This document shows positions 34,989-43,979 of a stretch of 64,000 nucleotides of DNA, one piece after another; the first letter of the stretch is position 1, and each line of letters begins with the position of its first letter. The notes below the pieces were generated by a model. It was not told the origin of the DNA. It made no database searches and saw only the letters and a list, made by a program, of their open reading frames with translations. The stretch is from an uncultured Nioella sp. Lineage in GTDB: Bacteria > Pseudomonadota > Alphaproteobacteria > Rhodobacterales > Rhodobacteraceae. The translations under genes were made by a program, and so were the position numbers. The stretch spans positions 1 through 64,000 of the forward strand of contig CANLZL010000003.1 in assembly GCA_947495575.1 (NCBI GenBank). The letters run 5' to 3'.

Positions 34989-37036
34989 TCGTCTTCCTTT
35001 ACCACGCGCAAAAACGCCGACCCGAACCGATCAACCTTGGCCTCGCCCATACCTTGGATGCGCGCCAGATCCTCTAAGGTATCGGGGCGGCGCTCTGCTA
35101 TTTTGCGGATCGTCGCATGCGTGCATGAGAGGTATTTATCGGTTCCCATCTCACCGCGAGATAGATCAACCTGAGCCTGAATCAACCGATCAAAAATCGG
35201 GCCTGCATCTCGTCCGGCCAGCGCCCGTCTGGCGGGATGTTCGGGGGCAGGCATATCGCCGGTTATCACTTGCAGAAACGCTGCGCCATATCGCTCCAGC
35301 TTGGTCGCGCCGACGCCACTGATCTTGGCCATCGCGTCCAAATTTGCAGGTCGGGTTTCGGCCATCTCAATCAATGTTTTATCCGTGAAGATTACATAGG
35401 CCGGAACACCCGCCTCTTCGGCCAAGGCCCGACGTTTGGCTTTAAGGGCTGACAGCAGCGGCGCATCTTCTTCGCTGACCAACATCTTTATTGCGGGACG
35501 CCGTGCCGCTTTCTTAATCGAGTCCTTGCGAAGCGTGATCCCCTCTTCTCCACGTAGGATCGGGCGGGCCTTATCAGTCATTCTCAGCGCGCCAAAACGC
35601 TCAGGGTCTGGGCGCACAAGGTCATGACCCATCATCTGGCGAAATACAGCCTGCCAGCCACGGCGATCAAACTCTGTCCCAATGCCAAAAGTGGGCAGGC
35701 TGTCATGACCTCGCTGACGTACTTTGTCGGTTTCGGATCCGATCAGGATATCGACAAGATGGCCGGTCCCGAAGTTTTCACCTGTGCGCAGGATAGCCGA
35801 AAGCGCCTTTTGAACAGCAACGCCTGCCTCAAACAATTCCGGCGGCTCAGAACAAAGGTCGCAATTGCCGCAGGGCTCTGGATCTTCACCAAAATACCCG
35901 AGCAAGACTTTGCGACGACAGCCAAGCGCCTCGGCCAATCCCAACAGCGCGTTGAGCCGCCCGTGATCGGCCATTTTCCGTTCGGGTGGGGCCAAACCTT
36001 CGTCGATCTGGGTCCGGCGAAACCGGATATCATCGGCGCCAAATAACGTCAGCGTGTCGGCAGGCGCCCCGTCGCGGCCTGCACGTCCAATTTCCTGATA
36101 GTAAGATTCGATGGATTTCGGCAGATCGGCATGCGCCACCCACCTGATGTCAGGCTTGTCGACCCCCATACCAAAGGCGATTGTCGCAACGACGACAAGA
36201 CCGTCTTCGCGGGAAAACCGGGCCTCTACGTCACGTCGATCCTCTGCCATCATTCCGCCGTGATAGTGACAGGCCTTGTGGCCCTCATCGCGCAACGCCT
36301 TGGCCAGCGTTTCAGTCTTTGCGCGAGTGCCGCAATAGACTATGCCGGATTGCCCCCTGCGGGCTGCGGCAAAAGACAGAATTTGGGCGCGGGGGCTGTT
36401 CTTGGCCTCAAAGGCCAGAGTCAGATTTGGCCGGTCAAAGCCACGCAAAAAGATGTCGGGCGTCGCAGATTCCGCAAACAAGCGACTTACGATTTCGTCT
36501 CGTGTCTCTGCGTCGGCCGTCGCCGTGAAGGCGGCCAAAGGGACATCCAGCGCTTGCCTAAGCGCTCCAATGCGCAGGTAGTCTGGCCGGAAATCGTGAC
36601 CCCATTGGCTGACGCAATGGGCCTCATCCACCGCAATCAGGCTGACACCCGCCCGCGACAACATCCGCTCGGTTCCGCCCGATGCAAGGCGCTCGGGCGC
36701 CATGTAGAGAAGTTTCAGACTGCCATCTTCCAGCCCGCGCCAAACCTCATCGGTTTCGTCTTCGGTATTGCCCGAGGTCAGCGCCCCGGCGGTCACGCCC
36801 GCCTCTTTCAACCCGCGCACCTGGTCGCGCATCAGGGCAATCAGGGGCGAGATGACAACTGTCAGGCCCTCGCGACACAAAGCAGGCAGCTGGAAGCACA
36901 GCGATTTGCCGCCGCCCGTCGGCATGATCGCCAACACATCTCGCCCGGCCACCACGGCCTCCACGATCTCCTCCTGGCCCGGACGGAAATTGGAAAAGCC
37001 AAAGACAGACGACAAAAGAGATTTGTGGCTGGACAT
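34976..37036 (-). CDS. recQ: ATP-dependent DNA helicase RecQ
   Basis: A 686-residue 3'-5' DNA helicase. Walker A is IMPTGGGKSLCFQLPAL and the DEAH box is LIAVDEAHCVSQWGHDFRPDYLRIG. IVYCGTRAKTETLAKALRDEGHKACHYHGGM and ATIAFGMGVDKPDIRWVAHADLPKSIESYYQEIGRAGRDG lie in the second RecA domain; the RQC zinc site has CGNCDLC. After it are two HRDC-like helical segments (around residues 530-600 and 615-680), although many RecQ proteins have one. ATG 37036 is used; 37048 is a GTG. Confidence 0.95.
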   Translation of the reverse strand: MSSHKSLLSSVFGFSNFRPGQEEIVEAVVAGRDVLAIMPTGGGKSLCFQLPALCREGLTVVISPLIALMRDQVRGLKEAGVTAGALTSGNTEDETDEVWRGLEDGSLKLLYMAPERLASGGTERMLSRAGVSLIAVDEAHCVSQWGHDFRPDYLRIGALRQALDVPLAAFTATADAETRDEIVSRLFAESATPDIFLRGFDRPNLTLAFEAKNSPRAQILSFAAARRGQSGIVYCGTRAKTETLAKALRDEGHKACHYHGGMMAEDRRDVEARFSREDGLVVVATIAFGMGVDKPDIRWVAHADLPKSIESYYQEIGRAGRDGAPADTLTLFGADDIRFRRTQIDEGLAPPERKMADHGRLNALLGLAEALGCRRKVLLGYFGEDPEPCGNCDLCSEPPELFEAGVAVQKALSAILRTGENFGTGHLVDILIGSETDKVRQRGHDSLPTFGIGTEFDRRGWQAVFRQMMGHDLVRPDPERFGALRMTDKARPILRGEEGITLRKDSIKKAARRPAIKMLVSEEDAPLLSALKAKRRALAEEAGVPAYVIFTDKTLIEMAETRPANLDAMAKISGVGATKLERYGAAFLQVITGDMPAPEHPARRALAGRDAGPIFDRLIQAQVDLSRGEMGTDKYLSCTHATIRKIAERRPDTLEDLARIQGMGEAKVDRFGSAFLRVVKEDECLS

Positions 37037-37217
37037 ATTAGGCGGCACTGCTCAGTTGGTATTGCTTTTCTTGGCTGAAAGGTCGCATAGCCCCATAGCA
37101 CCCGCAAGTGACCTGCGGACCTCTGCCCCAACTTCTTTTGTCAAAAACGACGTCTAAGTCGGACGGGAAGAGGTTTTCCGCTTCTTGCGGACAGAAAAAG
37201 GCATTCAAATCCGACGA

Positions 37218-37862
37218 CTATAACTCCAACAACTTGGGCAAATCCGCCATATCGTGAAACACCCTTGCGCCATGCGCAGCTAGCTGGCGCCCATCGTCAT
37301 GCGCGGCATACCCAAAACAACATATGTCTGCAGCCCTTGCAGCCTTCACACCCGAGGGGCTGTCTTCCACAACCACGCATTCTGCTGGTGTTACGCCAAA
37401 CGCGTCAGCCGCCGCCAGGAAAAGGCCGGGATCAGGTTTGGCAACCTTCAGAACATGTGCTGAAAAGCGCCGCCCCGCAAAGCGAGGAGACAATCCATTC
37501 TGGCCTAATGTGATATCCATCTTTTCTTCGCTGCCATTTGAAGCAACGCAAAAGGGGATCCCCGCCTGGTCCAGTCGGTCCAATACTTGGGGTATCCCCG
37601 CGATTATTGGCGTACCCGCTGCCAAAGCGGCGTAAATATCAGCATAGACATCATCCAGCCAGTTGTCAGGAAGGTCTACACCCCGGGCGCGCACTTCGTC
37701 GCCAACGCCAGACATCGTGCCGCCAACAAATAGGTCCAGGCAATCGTCGACTGTCACTGGAAATCCATGTCGGGTCAGGTTTTCGGCCAAAACACGATTG
37801 GTCACCGGTTCGCTGTCGACCAAAACGCCGTCACAATCAAAAATCACAAGTTTCGGGGGCAT
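37218..37862 (-). CDS. HAD-family phosphatase/phosphoglucomutase-like protein
   Basis: A 214-residue HAD hydrolase of the beta-phosphoglucomutase/phosphoglycolate phosphatase type. Motif I is VIFDCDGVLVDSE, the N of motif II is in CVASNGSEEK, and motif III-IV appear as KVAKPDPGLFLAAADAFGVTPAECVVVEDSPSGVKAA. The cap helix matches this clade but the substrate cannot be told. It is 4 bp from rsmD on the same strand. Confidence 0.88.
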   Translation of the reverse strand: MPPKLVIFDCDGVLVDSEPVTNRVLAENLTRHGFPVTVDDCLDLFVGGTMSGVGDEVRARGVDLPDNWLDDVYADIYAALAAGTPIIAGIPQVLDRLDQAGIPFCVASNGSEEKMDITLGQNGLSPRFAGRRFSAHVLKVAKPDPGLFLAAADAFGVTPAECVVVEDSPSGVKAARAADICCFGYAAHDDGRQLAAHGARVFHDMADLPKLLEL

Positions 37863-37865
37863 AGT

Positions 37866-38429
37866 TCAGGCCTCTAATTCCAAAATCGAAATACGGGTAT
37901 CGCCGTATTTACGCTGGTCCAGCAAATTACAACCAGACGGCAACGCGACGTCGGCGCTTTCTTCCCAAATTATCAACGCGTCCGGGGCGACCCACCCGCC
38001 CGAGATGGCCGTATTCAGCGCCCGTTCGCCCAGTCCTTTGCCGTAAGGCGGATCAAGGAATACAAGGTCAAACGGAGCCTGTTGAACCTCGCCCAGTTTT
38101 GTCGCGTCGCGCCGGAACACTTTGCTGGTTCCCTGCGCCGCGCAAAGACCGATATTTTCCCGCAAGAGCGCACGTGCGGCTGAACCGTCATCGACAAAAC
38201 AGGCAAAAGCTGCCCCGCGCGACAAAGCTTCCAGCCCAAGCGCTCCAGTGCCGGCAAAAAGGTCCAGCACACGTGCATTTGTGATCGGATCGCCATAGCC
38301 GCCATTTACCAGCAAATTGAATAGGCTTTCCCGGACTCTGTCGGTGGTCGGCCGAAGATGCGCGCCTGCATCACCTTTACCGACTGACGCCAGCCGCTTA
38401 CCTTTGTTTTTTCCGGCAATGATCCTCAC
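37866..38429 (-). CDS. rsmD: 16S rRNA (guanine(966)-N(2))-methyltransferase RsmD
   Basis: A 187-residue methyltransferase that modifies G966 of 16S rRNA. It opens with MRIIAGKNKGKRLASVG and LRPTTDRVRESLFNLL, followed by ARVLDLFAGTGALGLEALSRGA (SAM motif I) and the catalytic LVFLDPPYGKGL. It overlaps the downstream flavoprotein stop by 4 nt, so it is likely cotranscribed with it. Confidence 0.93.
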   Translation of the reverse strand: MRIIAGKNKGKRLASVGKGDAGAHLRPTTDRVRESLFNLLVNGGYGDPITNARVLDLFAGTGALGLEALSRGAAFACFVDDGSAARALLRENIGLCAAQGTSKVFRRDATKLGEVQQAPFDLVFLDPPYGKGLGERALNTAISGGWVAPDALIIWEESADVALPSGCNLLDQRKYGDTRISILELEA

Positions 38430-39634
38430 AGTTTTAGCAATGCCTTTAGGTCCGTATTGCCATCGGCCACTAAGTTTTTGTCAGGCGATTTCCCCATTGC
38501 CAACAGCCGCTTGCCAACCATGAAGGCGCGCGCTTCGTTGATCGCATCCACGGCCAGAAGGGTATCACCGCGATAATACCAAAATGAGATGGCACCATCC
38601 TCACCCCTGCGCGTGACCACGGTGTCATAGCCGGAGTTCAGGCCCGCAATCTGCAGCTTGGTGTCATATTGATCCGACCAGAACCACGGTGCCGGAACAT
38701 AATCTTTCTCAGCTCCCAGAATGTTTTCAGCAACGCATTCGGCCTGATCAATCGCGTTTTGCACACTTTCTAACCGTATGCGCACGCCATGATACGGGAA
38801 GGAGGCACAGTCACCCGCCGCCCAGATCGAGGCGTCCGAGCTGCGTCCTTGGGCGTTGACCTTGATCCCGTTTTCCAGAGCAAGCCCGGCAATATCTGCC
38901 AATCCTGTAGCCGGGGTGATGCCCACACCGATGATCGCCATATCCAGCGCCAGTTCCGTTCCATCAGATAGGATTGCACCGCTGACTTGCGCCTCTCCGG
39001 TCAGTTGGTCCAGCCCGACGCCTTCGCGAATGTCGACCCCGTTTGCCCGATGCAGGTTACGGAAAAAATCTGAAGTTTCCGGGCAGGCCACACGTTGCAA
39101 AATGCGATCGGCCATTTCTACCAAAGTGACTTGCATGCCTTTCTTGGCACAGACGGCTGCGGCCTCCAGCCCTATATATCCGCCCCCGATGATTAGAACC
39201 CGGCGCCCCTCGGCTACGCCCGGCGACATCGCGTCGATGTCGGCAAGGGTACGTACTGTATGGACGCCGCCCAATTTTCCGCCAATTTCCGCCGGCAGAC
39301 GACGAGGGACCGACCCGGTTGTCAGTGCGAGGTGGTCATAGGGTACCTCGTCTTCTCCAAGCCGAACTGTCTTGGCCTCAACATCAATAGCGTCCACAGG
39401 TTGGCCCAGACGAAGGTCAATCTGATGCTCTTCAAAATAGGATTCCGGGCGCAAGTAAAGCCGATCAAGCGCCATATCGCCCAACAGATAGCCCTTGGAC
39501 AGGGGTGGGCGCTGGTAAGGAGGCACAGGTTCTTCGCCGATTAGAGTAATCTCTCCGCCAAACCCTTTGCTTCGGAGCTTTGCCACCAGTGACAGCCCAG
39601 CCTGCCCTGCCCCGATCACAACCACTTTGGTCAT
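38426..39634 (-). CDS. Ferredoxin-reductase-like FAD-dependent oxidoreductase
   Basis: A 402-residue pyridine nucleotide-disulfide oxidoreductase fold protein. VVVIGAGQAGLSLVAKLR is the FAD Rossmann motif, VLIIGGGYIGLEAAAVCAKKG the NAD(P)H motif, and IWAAGDCASF the second FAD site. The PPYQRPPLSKGYL and WFWSDQYDTKLQIAG segments fit the rubredoxin/ferredoxin reductase (ThcD, CamA-like) clade. Such proteins pass electrons to a small iron-sulfur protein for oxygenases; no partner oxygenase or ferredoxin is in view. Confidence 0.88.
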   Translation of the reverse strand: MTKVVVIGAGQAGLSLVAKLRSKGFGGEITLIGEEPVPPYQRPPLSKGYLLGDMALDRLYLRPESYFEEHQIDLRLGQPVDAIDVEAKTVRLGEDEVPYDHLALTTGSVPRRLPAEIGGKLGGVHTVRTLADIDAMSPGVAEGRRVLIIGGGYIGLEAAAVCAKKGMQVTLVEMADRILQRVACPETSDFFRNLHRANGVDIREGVGLDQLTGEAQVSGAILSDGTELALDMAIIGVGITPATGLADIAGLALENGIKVNAQGRSSDASIWAAGDCASFPYHGVRIRLESVQNAIDQAECVAENILGAEKDYVPAPWFWSDQYDTKLQIAGLNSGYDTVVTRRGEDGAISFWYYRGDTLLAVDAINEARAFMVGKRLLAMGKSPDKNLVADGNTDLKALLKL

Positions 39635-39714
39635 TCAATCTGCCCTTCGCTCTGGCGCGCAGCGTCATGCGCTCTATATCCACTGGCTAATGCAAACTTA
39701 AAGAGAGAACAATC

Positions 39715-40203
39715 ATGACGATTTCAGTTGGGGCGAAGCTGCCGGATGCCACTCTTCAATTCATGGGGGATGACGGCGTCGAGCATGTGCAGCTTTCCAG
39801 GCTGATCACGGGCAAGAAGGTCGTAATCTTTGGCCTTCCGGGCGCATTTACCGGCACTTGCACCACGTCACATCTTCCTAGTTTCATGCGGACCCGTGAA
39901 GCGTTCTCGGAAAAAGGAATAGACGCGGTGATCTGTATTTCTGCAAACGACCCGTTTGTCGTCGGCGCTTGGAATGAATCAACCGGTGCCAGTGCGTCAG
40001 GTGTCACATTGCTGGGCGATCCGTCTTCATCGTTTATCAAGTCCATCGGCATGGAGTTCTCAGTACCGGCAATAGGATTTCATTATCGATCGCAACGCTA
40101 TGCCTTGGTGGCCGAAGACGGCGTTGTGACCGTTCTGAATACCGAGGAGAAGGAAAACACCTGTCACCTTTCGCGGGGTGAAGAGTTGTTGGAAAAACTC
40201 TGA
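39715..40203 (+). CDS. Peroxiredoxin (Prx5 type)
   Basis: A 162-residue thiol peroxidase. The peroxidatic Cys49 is in GLPGAFTGTCTTSHLPSF, with PGAFTPTC as the family consensus and T to G at one position. A second Cys150 near the C-terminus (ENTCHLSRGEELL) is the likely resolving cysteine. The protein lacks a signal peptide and is cytosolic. It ends in a hairpin shared with the convergent VOC gene. Confidence 0.9.
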   Translation: MTISVGAKLPDATLQFMGDDGVEHVQLSRLITGKKVVIFGLPGAFTGTCTTSHLPSFMRTREAFSEKGIDAVICISANDPFVVGAWNESTGASASGVTLLGDPSSSFIKSIGMEFSVPAIGFHYRSQRYALVAEDGVVTVLNTEEKENTCHLSRGEELLEKL

Positions 40204-40210
40204 CCAAATT

Positions 40211-40235
40211 GGGCCAGGCGAATTGCGCCTGGCCC
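40211..40235. terminator. Bidirectional hairpin between prx and VOC genes
   Basis: GGGCCAGGCG and CGCCTGGCCC form a perfect 10-bp stem with a 5-nt loop in the 54-bp gap between two convergent genes. The T tracts are poor on both strands, so termination is inferred from position and stem strength. Confidence 0.55.
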
Positions 40236-40257
40236 TCTAAAATGTTGTCACCCGTTT

Positions 40258-40599
40258 CTACCCCGTGGCGCGTTTCCAGATCGCCAGGGGCGCACCTCCC
40301 GGATCTTTCAGGAACGTTGCGGTTCCGGCTGGACCCTCCAAGTTTTCTGCCAGTATCGTCGCCCCGTTCCGTATCGCCTTTGCAGTTTCCGCCGCCAAAT
40401 CTACGACTTCGACATAGGGCACCCATCCGCTGACGTCTGACATAGCGTTGCATGTTGCCGCAAACGGCGTATCGCCAGTAGCAGTCATAAAGGTCATCGA
40501 ACCAATATCCTGCGCTGACCAGCCAAATGTTTTAGTCAGAAAGGCCGTGGTGTCCGCTCGCGCCGACCCAATATTGTCGAACCAAACAAATCCGTTCAT
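40258..40599 (-). CDS. VOC-family (glyoxalase-fold) protein
   Basis: A 113-residue single-domain vicinal-oxygen-chelate protein: MNGFVWFDNIGSARADTTAFLTKTFGW, PYVEVVDLAAETAKAIRNGATIL and GTATFLKDPGGAPLAIWK. ATG 40599 is used because GGAG lies six bases upstream; an in-frame ATG at 40611 also exists. It is transcribed away from the HxlR regulator and an inverted repeat sits between the two, which suggests direct control. Substrate unknown. Confidence 0.85.
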   Translation of the reverse strand: MNGFVWFDNIGSARADTTAFLTKTFGWSAQDIGSMTFMTATGDTPFAATCNAMSDVSGWVPYVEVVDLAAETAKAIRNGATILAENLEGPAGTATFLKDPGGAPLAIWKRATG

Positions 40600-40611
40600 C
40601 GGTTTCTCCAT

Positions 40612-40628
40612 ACTTGCAAAACGCAAGT
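40612..40628. promoter_or_regulatory. Inverted repeat between VOC and hxlR (candidate operator)
   Basis: ACTTGC-AAAAC-GCAAGT is a perfect 6-bp dyad with a 5-nt spacer in the 90-bp divergent intergenic region. It lies 13 to 29 bp before the VOC start codon and about 62 bp before the HxlR start. HxlR regulators bind dyads of comparable size. Confidence 0.55.
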
Positions 40629-40689
40629 GAATGGTGCCGGGAGTGCTTTTGAATTGCAAGCGGAATTGTGAACCCCTATCTTGAAGGGC

Positions 40690-41124
40690 ATGGCACACGC
40701 ATCAAAACAACACTGGGTCGGCTGTCCGGTTCGCTATGCAGCAGGCGTATTTGGCGACAAATGGAGTTTTATCCTGCTGCGCGACATGCTGCTGCATGGC
40801 AAGCGCTACTATGGGGATTTCCTGGCGTCCGAGGAGAAGATCTCGACCAATATTCTGGCCGACCGGCTGGCAAAGATGGTCGAAACCGGTATGTTCACGC
40901 GCCATATCGACCCCGAAAAACGTAGCAAAGTCTTCTATTTGCCGACAGCCAAGGCTCGCGGATTGTTGCCCGCATTTCTGGCGATGATGGTCTGGTCGAC
41001 CGAATATGACGAAGCGACAGAAGCACCCGAAAGCTTTGCCAAAGCCTTTCGCGATGACCCAAAGGCCTCGATCCATTGGTATGAACAACAGATCGACCGG
41101 GTGAATGCAGGGCTGCCTGCCTGA
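40690..41124 (+). CDS. HxlR-family transcriptional regulator
   Basis: A 144-residue winged-helix protein of the HxlR family, containing the characteristic cysteine in WVGCPVRYAAGVFGDKWSFILLRD near the N-terminus and ISTNILADRLAKMVETGMF as the recognition region. Many HxlR proteins respond to thiol-active compounds or aldehydes. It is divergent from a VOC gene and shares a 90-bp region with a perfect inverted repeat. ATG 40690 is used, three codons after the track start. Confidence 0.9.
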   Translation: MAHASKQHWVGCPVRYAAGVFGDKWSFILLRDMLLHGKRYYGDFLASEEKISTNILADRLAKMVETGMFTRHIDPEKRSKVFYLPTAKARGLLPAFLAMMVWSTEYDEATEAPESFAKAFRDDPKASIHWYEQQIDRVNAGLPA

Positions 41125-41141
41125 GCCGACAGCCCATATGT

Positions 41142-41933
41142 TTATGCGTCGATTGTGATCTGAGTTTGGGTCGGGAACGGAATATCAATTCCGGCCTCGT
41201 CAAAAGCCTCTTTCACCGCACGGGTCAGGGCAAATTTCAGATCCCAATAATCGCTCGCGTCACACCAAAGGCGCAGTGTGAAATCGACCGAACTATCGCC
41301 CAGATTGGTGACTTTCACGAAAGGCTCTGGGTCGGAATGCACACGATCATCAGCAGCGATGCAGGCCCTGAGAACCTCTTCGGTTTTTTTCAAGTCACTG
41401 TCATAGCTGACGCCGAACACTAGATCGCAACGACGGGTCTCATAATGCGAGTAATTGGTAATGGAAGACGAAAAAATATCGCCGTTTGGTACGATGATCT
41501 TGACGTGATCGGGTGTGGTCAACCCGGTCGTGAACAACGTTATTTCATCCACGGTTCCGGATTCGCCCGCAGCGCTGATATAGTCGCCCACTTTGAACGG
41601 ACGCAGGGCCACCAAAAGCACACCGGCGGCCAAATTGGCCAGCGACCCCTGCAAGGCCAGACCGATCGCCAGACCGGCCGCACCCACGATGGCGGCAAGC
41701 GATGTTGTCTGAATGCCGAACCGGCCAAGAATAAAGATAATCGCCAACGCCAAAATGGCGTAACGCGCAACGCTTCCAAGGAAGCTGAACAGCGTTACGT
41801 CCAGTTCTTCGTTGTCTTTCGCAATCTGAACAATGCGGGTTTTGACAAACGCACTGATCCAAAGGGCCGCAATAATGATCGCCAGCGCAACGCCGATATT
41901 GATCACCAGATCCAGCCAGAAATTCCCGGTCAT
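41142..41933 (-). CDS. Mechanosensitive ion channel MscS
   Basis: A 263-residue MscS-family channel. There are about three membrane segments; the third, pore-lining helix is in GAAGLAIGLALQGSLANLAAGVLLVALRPFKVGDYISAAG. The cytosolic vestibule follows (TTGLTTPDHVKIIVPNGDIFSSSITNYS). It releases osmolytes on hypo-osmotic shock, complementing the mscL gene at 20.4 kb. An 8-bp stem (CCCGTCAA/TTGACGGG, 41943-41968) lies directly upstream. Confidence 0.93.
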   Translation of the reverse strand: MTGNFWLDLVINIGVALAIIIAALWISAFVKTRIVQIAKDNEELDVTLFSFLGSVARYAILALAIIFILGRFGIQTTSLAAIVGAAGLAIGLALQGSLANLAAGVLLVALRPFKVGDYISAAGESGTVDEITLFTTGLTTPDHVKIIVPNGDIFSSSITNYSHYETRRCDLVFGVSYDSDLKKTEEVLRACIAADDRVHSDPEPFVKVTNLGDSSVDFTLRLWCDASDYWDLKFALTRAVKEAFDEAGIDIPFPTQTQITIDA

Positions 41934-42093
41934 GTTGTCTCTCCCGTCAATGACCCATGTTTGACGGGCGGCTTACGCATCCTGTCGACCTGTTCGCAAG
42001 TGCGTTAATCCCTACCCGAGTGGAAATTGATGGTATTTTGCCGAACTCGACGTAGATTTGAGCTGGCATTCGCAATTAGGTCGAGAAATTACC

Positions 42094-42480
42094 ATGTCCC
42101 TTCACCCACCTATTCCCATCTTCCGCAGCTTTGATGAGGCCAAAGCGCGGGATTTTTACGTAGATTTCCTTGGCTTTGACATCGTGTTCGAACATCGCTT
42201 TGAACCGGGAACGCCGCTGTATATGGCCGTCAAGAAGGGGGATTGCGAGTTGCACATATCCGAGCATCACGGCGATGCGACACCGGGGTCGGCGGTTCGG
42301 ATCGAGTTGCCGGATGTGCATGCCTATTCCGAGGAACTAAATGCCAAGCGCTATAAACATTCCCGCCCCGGCGTTCAAAAACAGCCCTGGGGTTGGTATG
42401 ATATGACGATTGCGGACCCGTTCGGAAATCGGTTGATCTTTTGCACCGATATCCCGGTAGAGGATCAGGAGGCGAGCTGA
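42094..42480 (+). CDS. Glyoxalase-superfamily protein (bleomycin-resistance-like)
   Basis: A 128-residue VOC-fold protein with FRSFDEAKARDFYVDFLGFDIVFEHRFEPGTPLYMAVKKG and PWGWYDMTIADPFGNRLIFC. It looks like the Ble-type/glyoxalase superfamily, related to drug binding or sequestration, but no active-site metal set is clear. ATG 42094 is used as the track start at 42058 precedes homology. The 3' end overlaps the convergent phhB gene by 16 bp. Confidence 0.85.
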   Translation: MSLHPPIPIFRSFDEAKARDFYVDFLGFDIVFEHRFEPGTPLYMAVKKGDCELHISEHHGDATPGSAVRIELPDVHAYSEELNAKRYKHSRPGVQKQPWGWYDMTIADPFGNRLIFCTDIPVEDQEAS

Positions 42481-42743
42481 TCCATGCGTGTCGCCATTTG
42501 AATATCCAATGCGCTCAGATCCTGCTTGTCATGCGTCGTGAGCGTGACATCAACCGTGCGGTAGACATTTGACCAATCAGGGTGGTGGTTCAGCTTTTCT
42601 GCCACCAGCGCGGCCTGCGTCATCCAGCCAAAGGCCTCGATGAAGTTTTTGAACTGAAACCGTTTGAAAATTGCGGTTTTGTCGCTGCTGAGTTGCCAGC
42701 CGCTGGCCAATAGCGGCGCCAGTTCGTTTTCAGATACACTCAT
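42465..42743 (-). CDS. phhB: Pterin-4a-carbinolamine dehydratase
   Basis: A 92-residue 4a-hydroxytetrahydrobiopterin dehydratase: EKLNHHPDWSNVYRTVDVTLTTHD is the active-site region with the conserved His-His-Pro-Asp-Trp. In phenylalanine hydroxylase-containing bacteria it recycles the pterin cofactor; the hydroxylase gene is not in this window. It overlaps the GNAT gene stop by 4 nt. Confidence 0.9.
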   Translation of the reverse strand: MSVSENELAPLLASGWQLSSDKTAIFKRFQFKNFIEAFGWMTQAALVAEKLNHHPDWSNVYRTVDVTLTTHDKQDLSALDIQMATRMDQLAS

Positions 42744-43927
42744 TCCTGTTCCTCCACCTGTGCTTGGCGAAAGGGCCCGTAAGAGGTGAGCACCTCGATA
42801 TCTTGTTCGACGGCATCGCGTTCAGCCTCAAGATAGCGCGCCACCGCACCGGCGAAGCCCTGATCCGCCATCCAATGCAGCGAGTGGATGGAGACCGGCA
42901 AATAGCCACGCGCCAATTTGTGATCACCCTGCGCGCCGGCCTCGACCCGGGTCAGCCCCATGTTAATCGCGGCCTCGATGGCCTGATAATAGCATAGCTC
43001 GAAATGCAGGCAGGGGTGATGTTCGGTGCAGCCCCAGTAACGCCCAAAGAGCGCATCCCGCCCGATGAAATTCAGCGCCCCAGCCACAGCGCGGCCTTCG
43101 CGTATTGCCAAAACAAGCAAAATATCCTCACGCATGGTCTCTTGCGCGATGTCGAAAAATTGGCGCGTTAAATAGGGAGAGCCCCATTTGCGCGCGCCGG
43201 TGTCCTGGTAGAAAACCCAGAAATCATCCCAGTGCTCCGGTTCGATCTGATCACCGGTCAGTGTTACAATCTGCCCGCCAAAATCCTGCGCCTGACGACG
43301 TTCCTTGCGGATCGCCTTGCGCTTGCGCGAGGCGAGGCTGGCCAGAAAGGCGTCGAAATCCGCGTAGCCTGCATTTTGCCAGTGATATTGTTGCGTCACC
43401 CGGTGCAGCAGGCCCATTTGCGCACCGGCCTCTGCTTCGTCTTCAGTGCAAAAAGTGAAATGGACCGAGGAAAGCCCGTTGTTTTCGGCCAACTGCAACG
43501 CACCCTGAACCAAAGCAGCTCGGCCTGCGCCCTCCCATCCCGGTTTCGTCAGAAACCGGCGTCCCGTGGCTGGAGTGAACGGCACTGCCACCTGTAGCTT
43601 TGGATAGTAACGCCCGCCGGCCTCTTCATAGGCATGGGCCCAATTGTGATCGAAGATGTATTCGCCTTGGCTGTGGCCCTTGGCATAAAGCGGGGCAACG
43701 GCAATGACCTGATCGTTTGCGCGGGCCACCAGATAACGGGGCTGCCAGCCAGTGCCAGGACCGACCGACCCGCTTTCCTCCAACGCGCTGAGGAACCGGT
43801 AGGTGGTGAAAGGATCGTCCGGTCGGCCATCAGCGTCCTCTGGGCAGGCGCAGCTATCCCAATCCTCAGGCGCGATATCGCCCAGATGGGTAAAGGCCGT
43901 GATCTCGATTTGAGTCTCGCCGTCCAT
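42740..43927 (-). CDS. GNAT-type N-acyltransferase (DUF482)
   Basis: A 395-residue protein of the DUF482 (COG3146) family, which has a GNAT-like fold and is annotated as peptidoglycan-biosynthesis/recognition related. Signatures: LKAEYIF-like DHNWAHAYEEAGGRYYPKLQVAVPFTPATGRRFL, WQNAGYADFDAFLASLASRKRKAIRKER, and RVEAGAQGDHKLARGYLPVSIHSLHW. Biochemical role not established. It overlaps phhB downstream. Confidence 0.85.
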   Translation of the reverse strand: MDGETQIEITAFTHLGDIAPEDWDSCACPEDADGRPDDPFTTYRFLSALEESGSVGPGTGWQPRYLVARANDQVIAVAPLYAKGHSQGEYIFDHNWAHAYEEAGGRYYPKLQVAVPFTPATGRRFLTKPGWEGAGRAALVQGALQLAENNGLSSVHFTFCTEDEAEAGAQMGLLHRVTQQYHWQNAGYADFDAFLASLASRKRKAIRKERRQAQDFGGQIVTLTGDQIEPEHWDDFWVFYQDTGARKWGSPYLTRQFFDIAQETMREDILLVLAIREGRAVAGALNFIGRDALFGRYWGCTEHHPCLHFELCYYQAIEAAINMGLTRVEAGAQGDHKLARGYLPVSIHSLHWMADQGFAGAVARYLEAERDAVEQDIEVLTSYGPFRQAQVEEQE

Positions 43928-43979
43928 AACAGGTCCTGTATTGATCTATCCCATCAAGATGGGCCTCAGTGGCTGCCGG

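Noticed and set aside
36131-37078. 315-aa plus-strand ORF over recQ
   Set aside because: Antisense to recQ, where helicase motifs are clear.
37049-37217. Possible small gene or hairpin between the HAD phosphatase and recQ
   Set aside because: The gap of 169 bp has only a weak TCCGC/GCGGA stem and no coding frame with a start and ribosome-binding site.
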